Numbered from the stretch's first letter, positions 32,819-46,500 are shown. The stretch: DNA of 64,000 nucleotides from Blakeslea trispora (GCA_025331445.1 JAIWNE010000104.1:1-64000), one strand, 5' to 3'. Program-made: numbers and translations. The notes: generated from the sequence alone by a model not told the origin.

Positions 32819-35800
32819 TAATATGGTGAACATCAAAACCATCGAAATGCAGCATATAAATAGATCTCTTAGACGCACAAAACGTCTCTTGCTTAAGTGT
32901 AACTCACATATGGTTAAGTACTGGAAAGCAATTGAACGAGTATAGTTGTTAATAATTTCTCAGTTGATTTTTTTGGCTGAAGAGCAAATGTAATTACAAG
33001 CAGTTTGTTTATGATTTGGCATTATTGTAAGTGGTAAAAATACTTTGAATGGTACTGTGCTACTTTGTAAGGTTGTCAACTTTACTTCAAATATAATTGT
33101 ATAGAGAAGTAAATAGGAAATTTAGATGATTTGGAATAACAGTTTTTATAAATCATAATCAAAACCAGGAACATTTGTATATTTCATTATGAGAGCTTGA
33201 AATAACTTTTACTCGAAATCAAATGCGTTTCCATAAGCAGTTTGAGATCATCAAACTTTTATCTCGATTGTATATTGTCTTAAGCATACATTCATCGTCA
33301 TATATCTATCTCTTTGATTTAGAGGTATACCTTTTTTAAGTATCTCTTTAAGAAACTGATCAATCGCATTCCAGATCTTTAACTTTTATTAACTAACCAT
33401 TCGCTTCCTAGGGTAATTGTAGGTGCTTTTTTATTTTACTGTGTTTTTCTTCAACCTTTTCCAAGATGACTTACCATCTTGCATGCTCATGTAAGTTTGA
33501 GATGTCGACATGCAGAACAGATGAGCAGCGAGAAAGCTAACATGTGCTCATAGAAGCCAACTTTTTTAACTATAGGAATATATATTTTTTACTGGCTATA
33601 ATTATTCTAGCCAGTTCTTAATATGTAAACGCAATTCAGAGCATATGAAATCAATGCTTCTTGAAAAAGATATTTTTATTGAAATCTAAGGATTGTGTCT
33701 TTTTTTTTTTATTATTCAAACGGGATTATCTTCTTGACTACATCTTATTCTTTTTAGGTGAATAATCAAATTCATTACTATTATGAAAACTTTTTTTTCT
33801 TTGTTAAAGCATATGATGCAAAGAGAGGAAATAAGCCAAATCATCAATAATTACCTTCTTTTTTTCTTAATAACGGAAAATTCAGTGCTCTGATTGGCCA
33901 ATTTCTAAATAGGTTCCAGGTCTTTTCTCTCTTTACCTATATGAAGGTAAATGACATACTTTAAAAGTAAATTGACCCCCCAATATTCCGTGTTATTTAT
34001 GGGGGGCGACATTACTCTCTCTCTCTCTTTATTTTCATGTCTTCTGTTTCTTTTTCTTTCCTTAACTCTATTGATTACTAAATACCTTTTATCCTGAATC
34101 TCGACAGTATTTTTTTTCTAGTCTAAGGTGATTGATTCAGGCCATGCTACATGATCGCAAACTTATCCATTTTTTTATCTGTCTAGAAAGAGGCTTGTTT
34201 TTTAGGTTTGTTCACGATCAATTTGGGCAGCTCAAGTCTTTATCATACAGTCACTCATCTTACCATCACAAAGCAGACAATGCAGTTTTTAAACACGCCA
34301 CCACTAAACCACTTGAAAAAGATCAATAATTACACTTTCTTCCAAATTATCAGTGATGGAGATGCTTACATTAACATGCGAATTCTTTTAGTCGCGTCTA
34401 ATATAAAGCAAAGGTAAGCAACTCGATGGTATTACATATGGCTTTATAATCTAACATTTTATGAAATAGATAATGTATTAGTCACACTGTTAGATGATTG
34501 CTTTATGATGAAGCCCAATGGATTTTTGAAGCATGGTAAGGTATTGTTCAGATTCTACAATTGATTACCTGACTCACATATAAACTTTTGAAAATAGTAT
34601 GGAGCCATTATCTTCTCTGATTGAATCAACCTAAGCATACTGATTACACCTTCAACCTTTTATCACTTAAACTTATCGAAAACAATACTTTCACCCTCCA
34701 AATAACAACATATAGCCAAGTTTACATCTGATTTACTAGAAATCAATCCTATCAATGACAAAATGAAACTAGGAGGTGAAGCTATCAGTAATAGTTAGCA
34801 GTTTTAGTCAAAGAAAGATACCATCATTGTCAACATCATTTCCGGTGAAAGAATCATATCAAATTACATATTAGCGGCACTTTGGATGATCAAAGGTTCT
34901 TCAGAGAGTATCACGGTTTTTGAGAGGCAAGCATCTATTTTGTAGATTGCATTATAGCTAGATGGACTATTTTTTTTATCATTTTGGAAATAAAAACGTA
35001 TTATGATGAATCTATCTGAAAAACGAGTGTTGGATTATTGCTAGCATTGACCGAAAATGTTGATGATTGTTGCTGATACTTTATTACGATAAAAATGTAC
35101 AACTATCGATTGTCTTGATAAAAGAAGAGAATGGATCACTTTTCTAGAGTCTACAATTACTCTCTCTATTCCTTCTTATGACTTCTCAACAAGTGATTCT
35201 ATTTCACCATTAAGTCTAATATCTATTTCAAAGGCTTTGTAACTGTTTGTTCATACTGTTGATTCGCTTAGTCTCAAGATTGAATTCTAATATATGACAC
35301 TAACAGTTTTTAAAAAAGACTATCAAACATTTCATCCTTATTTAGTGAGAGTCATTAGCAAAAGATAAAATAGCGATTTGATAGGAATTGGAATCAGTTC
35401 TCTATTTATTTTATTTTTTCCTTTTGACTACCTTTTAGTTTACATAAAATTCTTTCTTCCTTTTCAGACGTCTCTCTAACTTGCCGTTTCTAGTCTCACA
35501 CCTGTATCAGACTTTTCCATCTTATTTATGCTTCATTTTCGCCCATGAATGGCAACTTGACTTAGACCATCTTATACAATCTCACTTTATATAGAGATGA
35601 TAGTGGTTTTTTTATTTATTTAGCTGCTGGAATGTCTGTTATTTATTTTACCTAATATTATTTACCTAGGGACACTTACAGCAACATGGAGTCCTTCTCC
35701 ATGTGCTCATGTTGCTTCGGTGATGGTAATGAGAGATCTCAAGATTGACAATCAGTCACGATCGTAACTTTCTTGTACCACTATCTTAGAAATTAAAATT

Positions 35801-36470
35801 ATGAATAGCAAACACCTTCTCTCAACCTTATTGTTTTTTTACTACCTTTTTATACACTTCTTTAGCTTTCTACACCTTGTTATGATTACACAAAAAATTA
35901 AAAGTTGGCTCCTTAACCTTTGGCTGTATAAATTTAATTGCCTATGCTTCCTTTTCTTCTCTTTCAGCCTGCCACTTTTTTCTTATAAAATATCTGAGTA
36001 AACTTCAAGAAATTGCCTTCCTAATACCTCTTCTTTGCCTTTAAATTACATTTACATACATCTTTACTTTTTGCACAGATTGTTTCACCTCACTTGGCCT
36101 ATCCCCCTATTTACCATTTTTGTACAAATTTTCTGCATAAGATCTGAAATCAATCCCCCCCATTTGATTGTCTCTTCATTTTCATTGCTATTGTTTTTCA
36201 AATATCTTTCTCACAGAATATTTTTCTTGGTCTTTTTATTTATTTTATAGCCTTTGACATGTAAAAAAAAATCGAGATCAACTCATCTCTTCAGATCAGC
36301 TTCAAATTCAAAACTAACCTCCCATTACCCTTTATATCACACTTCGACAAAAAAACAGTTCCTTTCATCATTCATTCTCTCTGTATAGCCAAACTCTAAA
36401 AGCAAAGTGAGTCTAAGCTCACTTATTTTATCCTAGACTCAATTGCTGGGTTTTTAAAAACTCCTCTGCG
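32819..36470. other. Long AT-rich stretch without clear genes
   Basis: 33880-36400 is T/C-rich on the plus strand like the decayed LINE and LTR regions, but I could not read a conserved domain. At 33976-34009 a CCCCCC run faces a GGGGGG run. Open frames such as 35801-36001 and 36035-36250 are low-complexity Phe/Leu/Ser and look spurious. Confidence 0.35.
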
Positions 36471-36479
36471 CTGTGGTGT

Positions 36480-36660
36480 TAAATAACCGGATAAACCAAT
36501 CTCATATCATTTTGTATAAATAGTCGTTGTAAATTCATTAGATAGAGAACTTATCTCTCTTTATCAGAATAAAAGGATTATCAAAGTACTCACTTGTCTT
36601 TTTATTCTTGCATATTACCCAATCTCTACAACTATCAATTGATTATCAGCATGGTGACAC
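36480..36660 (+). repeat. LTR-like 3' part (copy a)
   Basis: TATAAATAG (36523), AATAAAAGG (36568), a stretch similar to 52615-52690 (AATAAARRGATT.TCAA.GTACT..CTTGTCTTTT), and an end followed by TGGTGACAC, which looks like a tRNA primer site start. No gag follows. Confidence 0.4.
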
Positions 36661-37090
36661 AATTCTCCTTTGGCATTATTATTCGAAAAACTCTAAAACT
36701 TTAACTGATATAACCGAGATAGGGCTGAAAGCTATTCGTAGATTTCCAAATCTTATAGTTATTGGTGTATAACATTATGCCAACACTGTTACGTTACAGG
36801 CAAAAGACAATTGTAACAAACAAAACATAAACCAAAAATGGTAAGAACGTATCACGCTCTGTTTAACTTTGAAGCAGAAGTTTAGTTTTAGTCTGGTTTC
36901 TTTTGGCTTTTTTGTTTTCTCTTTTTTATGTATTAGCTTCTCTTTAATGTTGCATCTTTAATAGGCATGCCAAACCATACACTATGCGTAGTAAATCAAC
37001 CATAAACTTGGTATGCATAGGCAGTAGAAAATAAAGGTGATAATAATGTAAGCAAATATGTTGATTTTTTTGTCTTTGTTTTAAAATTTT
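36661..37090. other. Gap before tnp2-like pseudogene
   Basis: AT-rich, nothing recognised. Confidence 0.3.
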
Positions 37091-37186
37091 TTTAATGATG
37101 TTGATAGGAGTATATAGATTGATGATAATAATAAAAGAAGAAAATACAACTAAGAAAGTTTATTGAAGGAGGTGATGCCAGCATCG

Positions 37187-39200
37187 TTAGAAAAGATAGT
37201 TGCTTGCATTTTGCGCATGTAAGTTTTTCAAACCTATGCTTGTGATTTGTCTTGACATTTTTGAGGAAAAGGTTGTTTCTTTCGAAGTCAAATGCCCAGA
37301 AGCAAGAGATTGGACCCCATTTGCGCATGCAATCGCGGAGATGCAGCATAAAATGAAAATTGGGCCGGACAGATTCAGAGCCGTAGGCTCGTTCAAATTT
37401 TTCGCAAAGTTTAAGAAATGAGTGTGAACTATATCAATATCAGCTATTTTTATCACGCCAGAATCAAGGATTCGTAGAGCATGGATCAACTCCATCATGT
37501 GCATGTAAACAGAGGCATCAAGAGTGGGAGGACAAAGGAGAGCATGGGCCATAGAGGTCATGAAATCTTTAAATTCGATTGCTTTGACATATGGGAACCC
37601 AGTTTTAGTGATTTTCTTAGACATTGGAATACCAGGAGCTTGAGGATTGAAGTCCATATGATATTGCATGATCTTTTAAACCTTCAGATAAGCATCTTCC
37701 GGCATCATTTTGATCAAAGCGGTCTTGGCAGCACCCAGGTATAACACGTGCATAGGCTCAATAGTCAGCAGGTCGTAAGAGAAGTAAGGCAGTTTAAAAA
37801 GCACCGAAAAACGAACACCACTTCCTTGCTCTGATTCTTGTCGCTGTTTTATTGTCACAGCCTTCTTCCATGCACGAGAGCTAGCCCTTGTTTCTTGGTT
37901 GGTTCTTCTTCTCCGACTGTCACAATTCCAATTGCACTAATTTCTTTGGTTGCCAGGTTCTGCAAAACGGGGAAACTGCGTATGGCACAAGTGACAACCG
38001 AAATTACTGTTGAACGATATACTACTTGCTAACTTTTTTGTTGCTGGAAGATCCGAACAGATTGTAGACAAGCACGCCCCTACATTGTTCTTGACAACTG
38101 AACCATCTTTCATCACCATTGTCATCTCCACACCATTCAACAACACGAGCAACTCATCCACCAATGGCTTCAAGTAATGATTGAATGCGGTAGTAGGAGG
38201 TTCTTTAGGACCAGGAATGACTCCTACGAGTATTTTGTTCTTTTTGAGGTCACGGCCGTTGGCTTTGGGCAAGTTTTGTATAGTGAGGTATATGCACCCT
38301 ACACTATAATGGGCACTAAATGAACCAAACCAGTCAACGTTCAAAGTGAGGAGCAGGTTGTAGTCACCGAGGAAAGCAAAAGGAAGAGGATCGTTTGGAA
38401 GTGCTTTGAACTCGGAGAAACCGGTACCATCGTAAATATCAAGCATGTAGCCAGAAACAGTCTCACGTCTTCTCCATTCGTTAATCTGATCAGCAAAACC
38501 TTGACGCAGAAAAAACTTTTGGAGTGTGGAAAAGATCGAACAGTATGAATACTCGTTTGAGGCACAAGTTTTGCAACCTCTCTCGTATAATCGTAGTCAT
38601 ACACTTTTCCTGTACAGTATCTTTCAGACTTCTTTGGCTTGAATACTGCATTTTGAAGGTCTTGGTTGGAAACAATATCCCCGCCTCCAGGCTCGTTCTT
38701 CTATTCATAGAGATGGCGGCAACTTGTACAGACATTGTAGTATTTTATACCATCATTACTAAGTTTGAAAAGTTGGCTTCTTTTCAAGAACGTTGCCAAT
38801 GTTCTTGGAAAGCGGAATACATCGTTTTAAATTTCCAACAAGCGGTTGAGGTCCTGCATATACTTTTCGATCTGGTTTCGAGGAGTACTGTTGTTGAAAA
38901 TGTCAGTAACCAGCTGAAAGAGGATCTTAGAAGAAGGGCTTTGAGGAAGTTTATCAGCTAAGTTGAGAAAAGAAGCGAGTTGGTATTAGACTACTTGCAC
39001 TAAAATAGGGAATAGACAACACTCCAACACCAGTAATAGACCTACTTGATAGACACTTAGAGCCATTTTTATTCCTAATCAATTGATTTTCCGACCAGAA
39101 GACACAAATTTTTCTTTGACGGGCTTTTTCCTCTTCATCACACTTCAACACCAACTTGTTCAACATCACTAATATAGAACTCAACACCATTACAACCACC
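37187..39200 (-). pseudogene. tnp2-like (CACTA) transposase pseudogene 1
   Basis: Minus-strand frames in order. From about 38961 there is a helical region with IFNNSTPRNQIEKYM, then YYNVCTSCRHLYE and KKSERYCTGKVYDYDYTR. 38446-37937 reads DIYDGTGFSEFK, LLLTLNVDWFGSF, SVGCIYLTIQNLP, LVGVIPGPKEPP, FNHYLKPLVDELLVL and FGCHLCHTQFPR. 37858-37676 reads VRFSVLFKLPYFSYD, then TIEPMHVLYLGAAK, and 37669-37187 gives the C-terminal helical part. This is the transposase_21/tnp2 family of CACTA (En/Spm) elements, whose RNase-H-fold catalytic core spans the LNVDW, PGPK and EPMH blocks. Frame changes and stops occur at about 38850, 38700, 38480, 37930 and 37672. The 5' end runs into the TA-flanked element at 39203, which may have cut it. 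Confidence 0.7.
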
Positions 39201-39214
39201 ACTACACCTAATTG

Positions 39215-39405
39215 GTCGTCCATTGCATTAAGTTTTTGCAATGGACAAGCTGTCTTTGTACAACGCCAACTTGCCCATTGCAATGAAATGGTCGCACAGT
39301 CCTATTGCTGCAATGGACGAGCAATCCAAATGCGTTTATTGGACAAGCTTAATGGATACCTTGTCCATTTGCATTAATTTTGTAACAAACATCTTGTCCA
39401 TTGCA
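39215..39405. repeat. TTGTCCATTGCA subterminal repeats
   Basis: Copies at 39217, 39236 (inverted), 39273, 39310 (inverted), 39357 and 39391, likely transposase-binding sites. The same motif is at 41788-41810 on the other end. Confidence 0.6.
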
Positions 39406-40126
39406 TTGATTGAAGCTTCGCGATTGGTTCATTTCTTAAAATCATTTTCTTCAATTGGTCAATTATGATCATTTCACATCAATTCCTTTGTTTGATTGGC
39501 TTTAAAGTTGACATTTTATTTAGATGTACATTTATCATTGGATGAAATAGACTTCTTTACACAAATATACTTCTTTACGATTGGACTATATTAGACAGAT
39601 ATACAGGATTAGAGACATAAAAAAGTGGCCTTTTTTTATTGGAAAAACTTTTTTCTGCTGAAAATAATAGCTATATTATGGGTCAAATAATTAGGGAAAA
39701 TGACAGGCACCGATTACAGAGATAGGTAAAATATTTAAGAGGAAAAGATGGCAGGGGAAGCTAAAATACTGGCAAAATCGAGCTGAAATTTTGCCACCAG
39801 TACAGGTAAAAACCATAAAAACAACTGAAGAGAGACAACGATAACGAGGTAGAATTCAAGGGTTATAAACAGACAGAAATAGTGGAGGAACAGAGTAAAC
39901 AAAGAGTTCACATACGAGTGCTAAAGTAATAAAGCGATTAATGAAACTGAAAGAAAAATGAAATCAATGAGTAACTTACATTAAATCAATAAAGAATACT
40001 GTAAGAATAAGAGCATACAGCCAAATCAAAACGAAGTCTTCTTTAAAAGGACCTATAAACAAACTATGAGTTTTTTAGATTCTGTAAGTGTTCAATTGAC
40101 AACTTACAGTCCAAAAGAAGAGACTG

Positions 40127-40339
40127 ATGCTTGAGACTTATGAGAAAGACCACATAGAGTATGTAAGAGATAATTGTCAGGACAGTTGTTGGACTATGTG
40201 TTACTTGTTAGTTACCTTTAAACCATTTCATACAAGAAAAAAAAGGGAGGCAGAGAGACTTAGGTCAAGGGGCTTTTATAACACAAAAAGATTAGAGTGC
40301 ATCTATTTTATGGTCCGAAATTTTTTGCAATTTTTTTAA
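40127..40339 (+). other. Small ORF inside the TA-flanked element
   Basis: 70 codons, MLETYEKDHIEYVRDNC and a Lys/Arg-rich second half, within the element interior. No family recognised. May be the start of an old second gene or chance. Confidence 0.15.
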
Positions 40340-40660
40340 CTTTTTTAGAAACGCATAGGGAAGTGGGGAGTTGACTTTTTTTCGTTCCTGTTAACACTAT
40401 TCTGTTCAGAATGTAATTCTCAACAAGATGGTGGACGAAAAGTTACAAAAACTTGATTTTTTATAAAGTGAATTGTCTTCAAAGATGAGTGTCTTAAGCA
40501 GGGAGGCCAGGATATGTCCTCTTAATTTCAATATATTAGCCAATAATATTGCTTTATTTTAAGCGGCGACTTTGTTCACAATGTAGTACAGAGGACCATC
40601 TTAATGCTTTCTTTTTGTGACTTGACAGAATAAACATCTTTTCATCTAATTACATTCAAA

Positions 40661-41087
40661 ATGCCAAAAATTTCAAAGCAAAAGCAAAGATTGAGACAAA
40701 TCATTAGACTAGGAGCAGCCATTAGACTTTGCCAATCAAAAGTTCATTCTTGCAGAGGTTATAGAAGCCAACAGCTTTATTTTTGAGCTGTACCCCAAGT
40801 ACCATTGTGAATGTAATTGGATTGAACGGTACTGAGGTGCAGCCAAAAAAGAAGCTCGCCAAGAATGCGACTATTCGTTCGAAGGTCTAAATGGCAACAT
40901 TGATCGTTTCTTGGACAGTGTCTGCCCAATAGGAGAAGCTTCCCTGACAATTAGGAGATACTACAACAAGAGCTTCTCCTACATTAATGCCTACGGCCAA
41001 GGCAACAATGTTCAAGAGGCCTTTGTTCTTGTGGAGCAATTCTCCAAGCTCCGCAAGTCTCACCGAAAGCTCAGAATGAACCAATAA
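40661..41087 (+). pseudogene. Internally deleted fungal DDE transposase
   Basis: It starts ATG with MPKISKQKQRLRQIIRLG, but the frame is lost at about 40740. A second frame from 40743 then reads to TAA at 41085 with FELYPKYHCECNWIERY, a TGA, GAAKKEARQECDYSF, SLTIRRYYNKSFSYINAYGQG and SKLRKSHRKL. The PK-x-HCE-x-N-x-IE-x-YWG block is the third catalytic (Glu) region of a DDE transposase group widespread in fungal genomes, and the helical tail with the final SHRK is its usual C-terminus. About 250 middle residues with the two Asp positions are missing, and the Trp of YWG is a TGA (40833-40835). So it is a deletion derivative that needs an enzyme from elsewhere. Confidence 0.65.
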
Positions 41088-41834
41088 AAACTATTTCTGA
41101 CTTTTAAAATGTCTTCTTATGGGTTCGGAGTCTGTAACTCTCGAAAATGTCCGTTTTTCAAAAAATTCTGATTATAAAATTGATGCACTCTAGTCTATAA
41201 GACAATAACATGTTTGCAGTTCATTACCTCAAGCAGTTAGATACAATACAAATGATTCCACTAAAACCATATCTTAGCTAAAGAACTTTTGTTAGCATTT
41301 ACTCAATCAAATCAGTACCAACTTACTTATTATTTTTAAAAAATTAAAAAAGAAAAGAAGCTTAAATGTATTTTATTTTTTTGAAGCCTTTTTTTTTTCT
41401 TGAAATCTTTTTTTCAAGATAGGTTTTTTATTGGGATAAAAAAAAAGTACTCGAATTTCGGACATTTTTCTTAGAAATTTTTTTTTATGATACCTCTGAT
41501 GCAGCACAGACAAAAAAATTTAAAGTCCTCAGCTTAAAAAATAAAAAAAAAGCAGGGAAAATCAGACAGAAAATAAATCACTGCCAAAAATTTCAAAGAA
41601 GCGGAATTCTTTAAGCACTAAAGACATGCTCAAAAAGATAAATGGGTATAATTCGATGAAAACGCAACTGATTTCAATTCTGAAAGAAGTTTTCAATACC
41701 TGAACCAACCTTCAACATTTTCAGCTAGAAACATAGCAAGTTCTATAAGCAAAATAGAAAGTTGTAAATTTGGATATATTGGACATCTTGTCCATTGCAC
41801 TTGTCCATTGTACATTGGACAACCATTAGGTGTA

Positions 41835-43313
41835 GGGCGCAAATAGAACGAAAAGCGACACAAATCAAAATATGACATGTATCAAATATAACAACTTAAT
41901 ATCCGTCCAGTATGTTACCTTTGATTCGAACAAGTAAACAATAAGAAATAACAAAGGAGATAGCCGACTGTAAAAACTACCAATAAACACAAAGGAAGAT
42001 ATAACAATAACAAGATTTAGGCACTTGTAAGCTCCAAAGACAGAATTTGAAGGTAGTAGTAAATATAAAAGAGAAAAGACTCGATTAGGTTTATTATGAG
42101 GCACGAAGCACTCTATTTAAAGTGATAGACTAATAACTTAGTCAACAAAAATAATTTCTACAATCACCAATAAAACAAATCACAATAGTGATTTCAACAA
42201 CTTTTTCTAATATCTAGCGGAACCTTTCTTGAGAGTACTTCCAAAAATAGAGACAACGTGAACAATAGCCAAGATAAACTGTCAAATTGTAATATTAACA
42301 ATCTTCAGTGACACCGACATTGATCGCTAATTCAGTAATAAATTAAACGTAGCATCATTTAAGCACAACAGAGAGATATCAGAACAATAAGATCGGAATA
42401 ACCAAAAACGAAAGAGAGAGATCCCCAACAATGATTTCTAATGGACTTGCTAGTCATACCAGAGTAACACCAGAGACAGAAATAGCGCCATCAGTAACAG
42501 TAGAGAGGATAGAGAAAATAAAATAATAAAAGAAATAACGGTAATTCAAAATAAAAATAAAATAAAGGAAATCAATACAATAAAAAAATAAAATAAACAA
42601 AGAATCAAAACAAGAATAGAGTGAACAAGACAAGAAAAGAGGAACAGAGAGTAACGATTACTATAAAATGGTATATGCTTCAACAACCTAGTCATGACAA
42701 CCAGAACAATACAACGAGGACTTGACTTGCAATCAATAATTAACCGGATAGTGTTTCTATTGGCTACAACTGTTGCCAGCTATTACTCCTCTCATAACGG
42801 AGTAATACAAACCAGACTTGTACCTCAAAACACCTATCCACAACACACAAGAACCAAAGCAACTTCATCATAATCACCAGTCAGCACAACCTTAGAGAAC
42901 AGCATATAGAGTGAGAAAAGCAACACAAACAATCTAGACATACGTCAAAATAATGATACGTTTACGGTGCTTTTCTGTGAAATGTAATTTCTTGAGTGAA
43001 AGGTTGATCTTTTGTGAATTTGACTGAAATCTCTTTTCTGTAAATTCTGGTGTTTTCGAATCAATGATAACTTTTACTGTTGTTCTTCCAATGTTGTTAT
43101 CGGTTATCTTTTCAAACCCTTTTTCTCTCACTAACAATTGATATAAAACCAGACAAGTAACTGTCAAAATAAATTACTAAAGATAAAGATGATTTTATTT
43201 ATTTTTCTAACTGTCAAAAATATATTCTAAGAATTGTTTGTATTATGTAATGTTCCGGCTCGGAACAGGCTACTAAAGATTTCACTTCTTCATACTTCGT
43301 ATCAATAACTCCT
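41835..43313. other. AT-rich spacer, nothing firm
   Basis: Purine-rich on the plus strand. A minus-strand frame at 43167-42934 (MTVTCLVLYQLLVREKGFEK) has no known motif. The last 60 bases (to 43313) are the original upstream flank of the tRNA-Asp gene before LINE-A inserted. Confidence 0.35.
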
Positions 43314-43328
43314 TCTTCGGTAGTATAG
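43314..43328 (+). repeat. LINE-A target duplication, distal copy (tRNA-Asp nt 1-15)
   Basis: TCTTCGGTAGTATAG, identical to 48697-48711, the first 15 bases of the tRNA-Asp gene. It lies at the 3' end of the minus-strand LINE. Confidence 0.88.
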
Positions 43329-43525
43329 GCAAAAGATTTTATTAAATAATGACTTGTAAGACTGATCCCTATGGGGCAAGTGTCTAATCATAAGGGCAAG
43401 CCAAAATAAGGATTATTCTAACTGGATCAAAAGGAACAAAAAAATAAACTAGCAGAATAGAAAAAAAGGAAAAAGAAACCAAGAGAGACAATATAAAATA
43501 AGAAAGAGAGAAAGCAAAAAGGGAA

Positions 43526-46500
43526 TCAGACTACACTAAGGTAGTTGTAGAGAGTAGAAGTAACAGGAGGAGCAACTTGCTTGTAAAAGACAGGAAGCAA
43601 CCAATCCAAAAGAGTAAGACCACGGATATCCTGAGAACAGGGACTGAACTCGGCATCAGGGAGACAGATCATGTCCATGTCCAGCATAATTGAGCAGATG
43701 GTAGGCCACCAAGTTGACCAACGCAAAAGAGAGACAGAATGACGCTGGTCATTGGGTGAAGGAGCGGAAAAAAGTCGAGGGAGTTGGTTCAACACAAAAT
43801 CCAAAGGATTGGGCTGAGCATCAACAGCAACACCAAGACGAGAGGCAACAGAGAGACAAGAAAGCAAATGGTTCCGCGAGCATGTGGATGACCACAACGA
43901 CAGGGAACAGGACGAGCAGGTAACCAACCCATCTTCCAGCGAAGAAGACGACTACGCTCCCAAACGGACATTGGCAGCACAGGATGGGATCAACACCCAG
44001 ACAGGACGACAAGCACGCAAGAGAACCAGACCATCAGGTTTGGCCAAAAGGCCAGCCAGGTAGGCACGACGATAACGCCTAATGACAGGCTTGGGATCAC
44101 CACCAGAGGTAGCAATCCACTGCTGCAAGGAAGAGAAGCTAGGCACAGAGGGAGAGACAAAAGAGTGGCAGACCAGTTTCCACAGAGAGTTGTTCTTTAG
44201 CAGCTTAGGCCAGCGGAAACGAGGGGCAACAGAGGTAGAGGCAATGTGGGCAAGCAAACAGCGAGCAAAGTATCAGCAGGAAGCTGTTGCATCCGCACCA
44301 ACATTTTGAACCCGAGGATCGAGACACGCTCCTTCATACAAGGCAAGTGGATCAGTGTTTGAACACCACTGTTGAAGCCTTAGAGTGGCCACCAAAGGCA
44401 AGACGAAGACACTGATCTTGAGCACGCTCAATAACCCGGAGGTCACGAACCAAGAGAAAGAGACAGCAAGACCATACTCTAGCTTTGGCCGGATGAAGGT
44501 GGCATACAGCCGAGCAGAGGTCAAACGAGAGAAGCCAGTCGAGTGAACACCCAAAGGTTGAAGACCAGAGCGCATGGCCACCAAGGCAGAACGAGCGTTG
44601 CGTTGGACAAGGAGAGTAGCATCCAGTTGAGCTTTGCTGTTGAAGGGCAAGCCCAAATAGTCAAAAGACTCGGCAACAGGGAGAGCAGTACCATACAGGC
44701 GTAAGGGAGTAGTACGACCAGTATACAGCGGGGGTTACCACCACACACTTGGCCGGGTTCCACCGATACCCAAGAGACAGAGAGTGTTCTTCAGCTTTCT
44801 TCAACAAGCGGGGCATGGTCTCAGCAGTGCCGATCAAGACAACATCGTCAGCATAGAGTAGTGAGTTGATCCAGAGGCCATCATACAGACGTTGAGGCAT
44901 GGATCCAAACACACGAGAGCGAGGCATTGAGATGGACCGCAGGACGGCAGGGAACGAGTTAATGTACACAGAGTACAAGTAGGGAGACAAGATCGAACCT
45001 TGCAAGACACCAGTACCAGGCCAGAAAGAAGGAGAACGAGCACCAGAGACCAGTACCTCAACTTGCACATTGTCAAAAAGACAACGCAGCAGGCCAAGAA
45101 GAGGATCAGAGACATAAGTCTCAAGAGCACGCCAGACAATGTTACGATCAACACTATCGTATGCTTGCTTAATATCCAAGAAACAAAGGACAGGAGGTTC
45201 ACCAAAGTGATCATCAGCGTGCTGACGACACAACTCATGCAAAGACAGAGCCTGGTCAAGAGTACTACGATGAGCGCGAAAGCCACCTTGAACGATATCC
45301 AGAGGAGGACCAGATTCCAAGAGCTCAGGATACACGCACAACTCCAGCAACTTACGCATGACCGAAGTCAAGCTAATGGGCCGGTAGTTGGCTGCACTCA
45401 GAGGATCACCCTTCTTGTAAATGGGCACGACCTGGGCAGTACACCAATCGCGAGGGATTCGAGACCAGAACCAGCAAAGAGAAAAGAGCAAGACCAAGAG
45501 AGGAGACAAGTCATCGACAATGGGCAATAGCATCTCGGTTCTCAGATGATCAACACCCGGAGCTTTACGACGAGAGAGCTTCTTCAAGAGAGTGTCAGAC
45601 ACCAACTCGACCATAAAGGGACAGTCCTTATCAGCAGCAGTAGTAGCACCAACAGGAAGGGAGAAAGACAAGTCAAGACCAAACTGGTTCTGAAGATACC
45701 TAGCAGTATCAACCGAGACACAAGGACCAGAAGGCAAAGGGGGAGCAGTAGGCCGGAGAGCAGGCAGGTGATCACCAGCAAAGACAGACCGAAGATGACT
45801 TGACATCACCGTAGCAGCAACAGCAGGACCTTCAGGATGCGAGAACCCAGGAGAGGTAGTACGACCACGCCGTAACCTCTTGATGGTGGCAGTAGTGTCA
45901 GAGAAAGGACCAGAAGAGAGCTTGTCACAGAACTGCTTCCATGTTTCACGCCTACGACGCTTGAGCTCAGCATTGAACCGGTCACAAGAAGAGAGATACG
46001 CACGCCACAGAACAGCCTTACCAACGCCGTCAGAAGCTCGTCGCCAAGCTCTTCGGGCGTCCTCACGAGCATCCACAAGAGACTGCAGAGAGCAAGTCCA
46101 GAACCAGGTGTTACCAGGAGGTCGTGGCTGTTTGCGACCAACAGACTCATCGAGGCAACGGTGGATGGTATCAGTGAGGCTACTAGCAATAGAATCAACA
46201 TCAGGGATAACCCTTTCAGTTGGGAGAGTTGCGTGAGTAGAGGTACGACTGCTATGTTGCCCGAAGGCTTGACAAATAGAATACTTAACTTCTGCCAAGA
46301 GTGTATTTTTGATAGGTGCGCTATGCAACCTGAAAAGAGACTGATACAGCTCTACACTCTTGTGATCATCCAGACAAGACAGTTTCCATAAAAGACGCGG
46401 ATGAGCAACTGGAGCAGGAGGCAGAGAAGACAGAGAACAAGACAGAGAGACAGGAACATGGTCAGAACCAAGGCCGGCATCACGGACAACAAGAGAAGGA

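Larger units (their letters stand above)
39203..41834. mobile_element. TA-flanked TIR element with subterminal repeats
   Basis: Termini are CACCTAATTGGTCGTCCATTG (left, from 39205) and the inverted CACCTAATGGTTGTCCAATG (right, ending 41832), with TA outside each. Behind the left tip six or more copies of a TTGTCCATTGCA-like motif in both orientations run to 39405; the right end has four within 55 bases (41778-41824). The interior has a broken DDE gene (40661-41087) and otherwise AT-rich DNA. The element seems non-autonomous. Confidence 0.6.

Noticed and set aside
33976..34009. C6/G6 inverted runs as a transposon end
   Set aside because: Short and imperfect, with no partner terminus or duplication found.
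35801..36250. Phe/Leu-rich small membrane-like proteins
   Set aside because: They come from T-rich low-complexity DNA and have no start context or conservation evidence.
39199..39210. CACTA terminus (CACTACACC) for tnp2-like gene 1
   Set aside because: The opposite end reads GGTGTAGGG, not TAGTG, and no 3-bp duplication fits; TA plus CACCTAAT fits both ends better.
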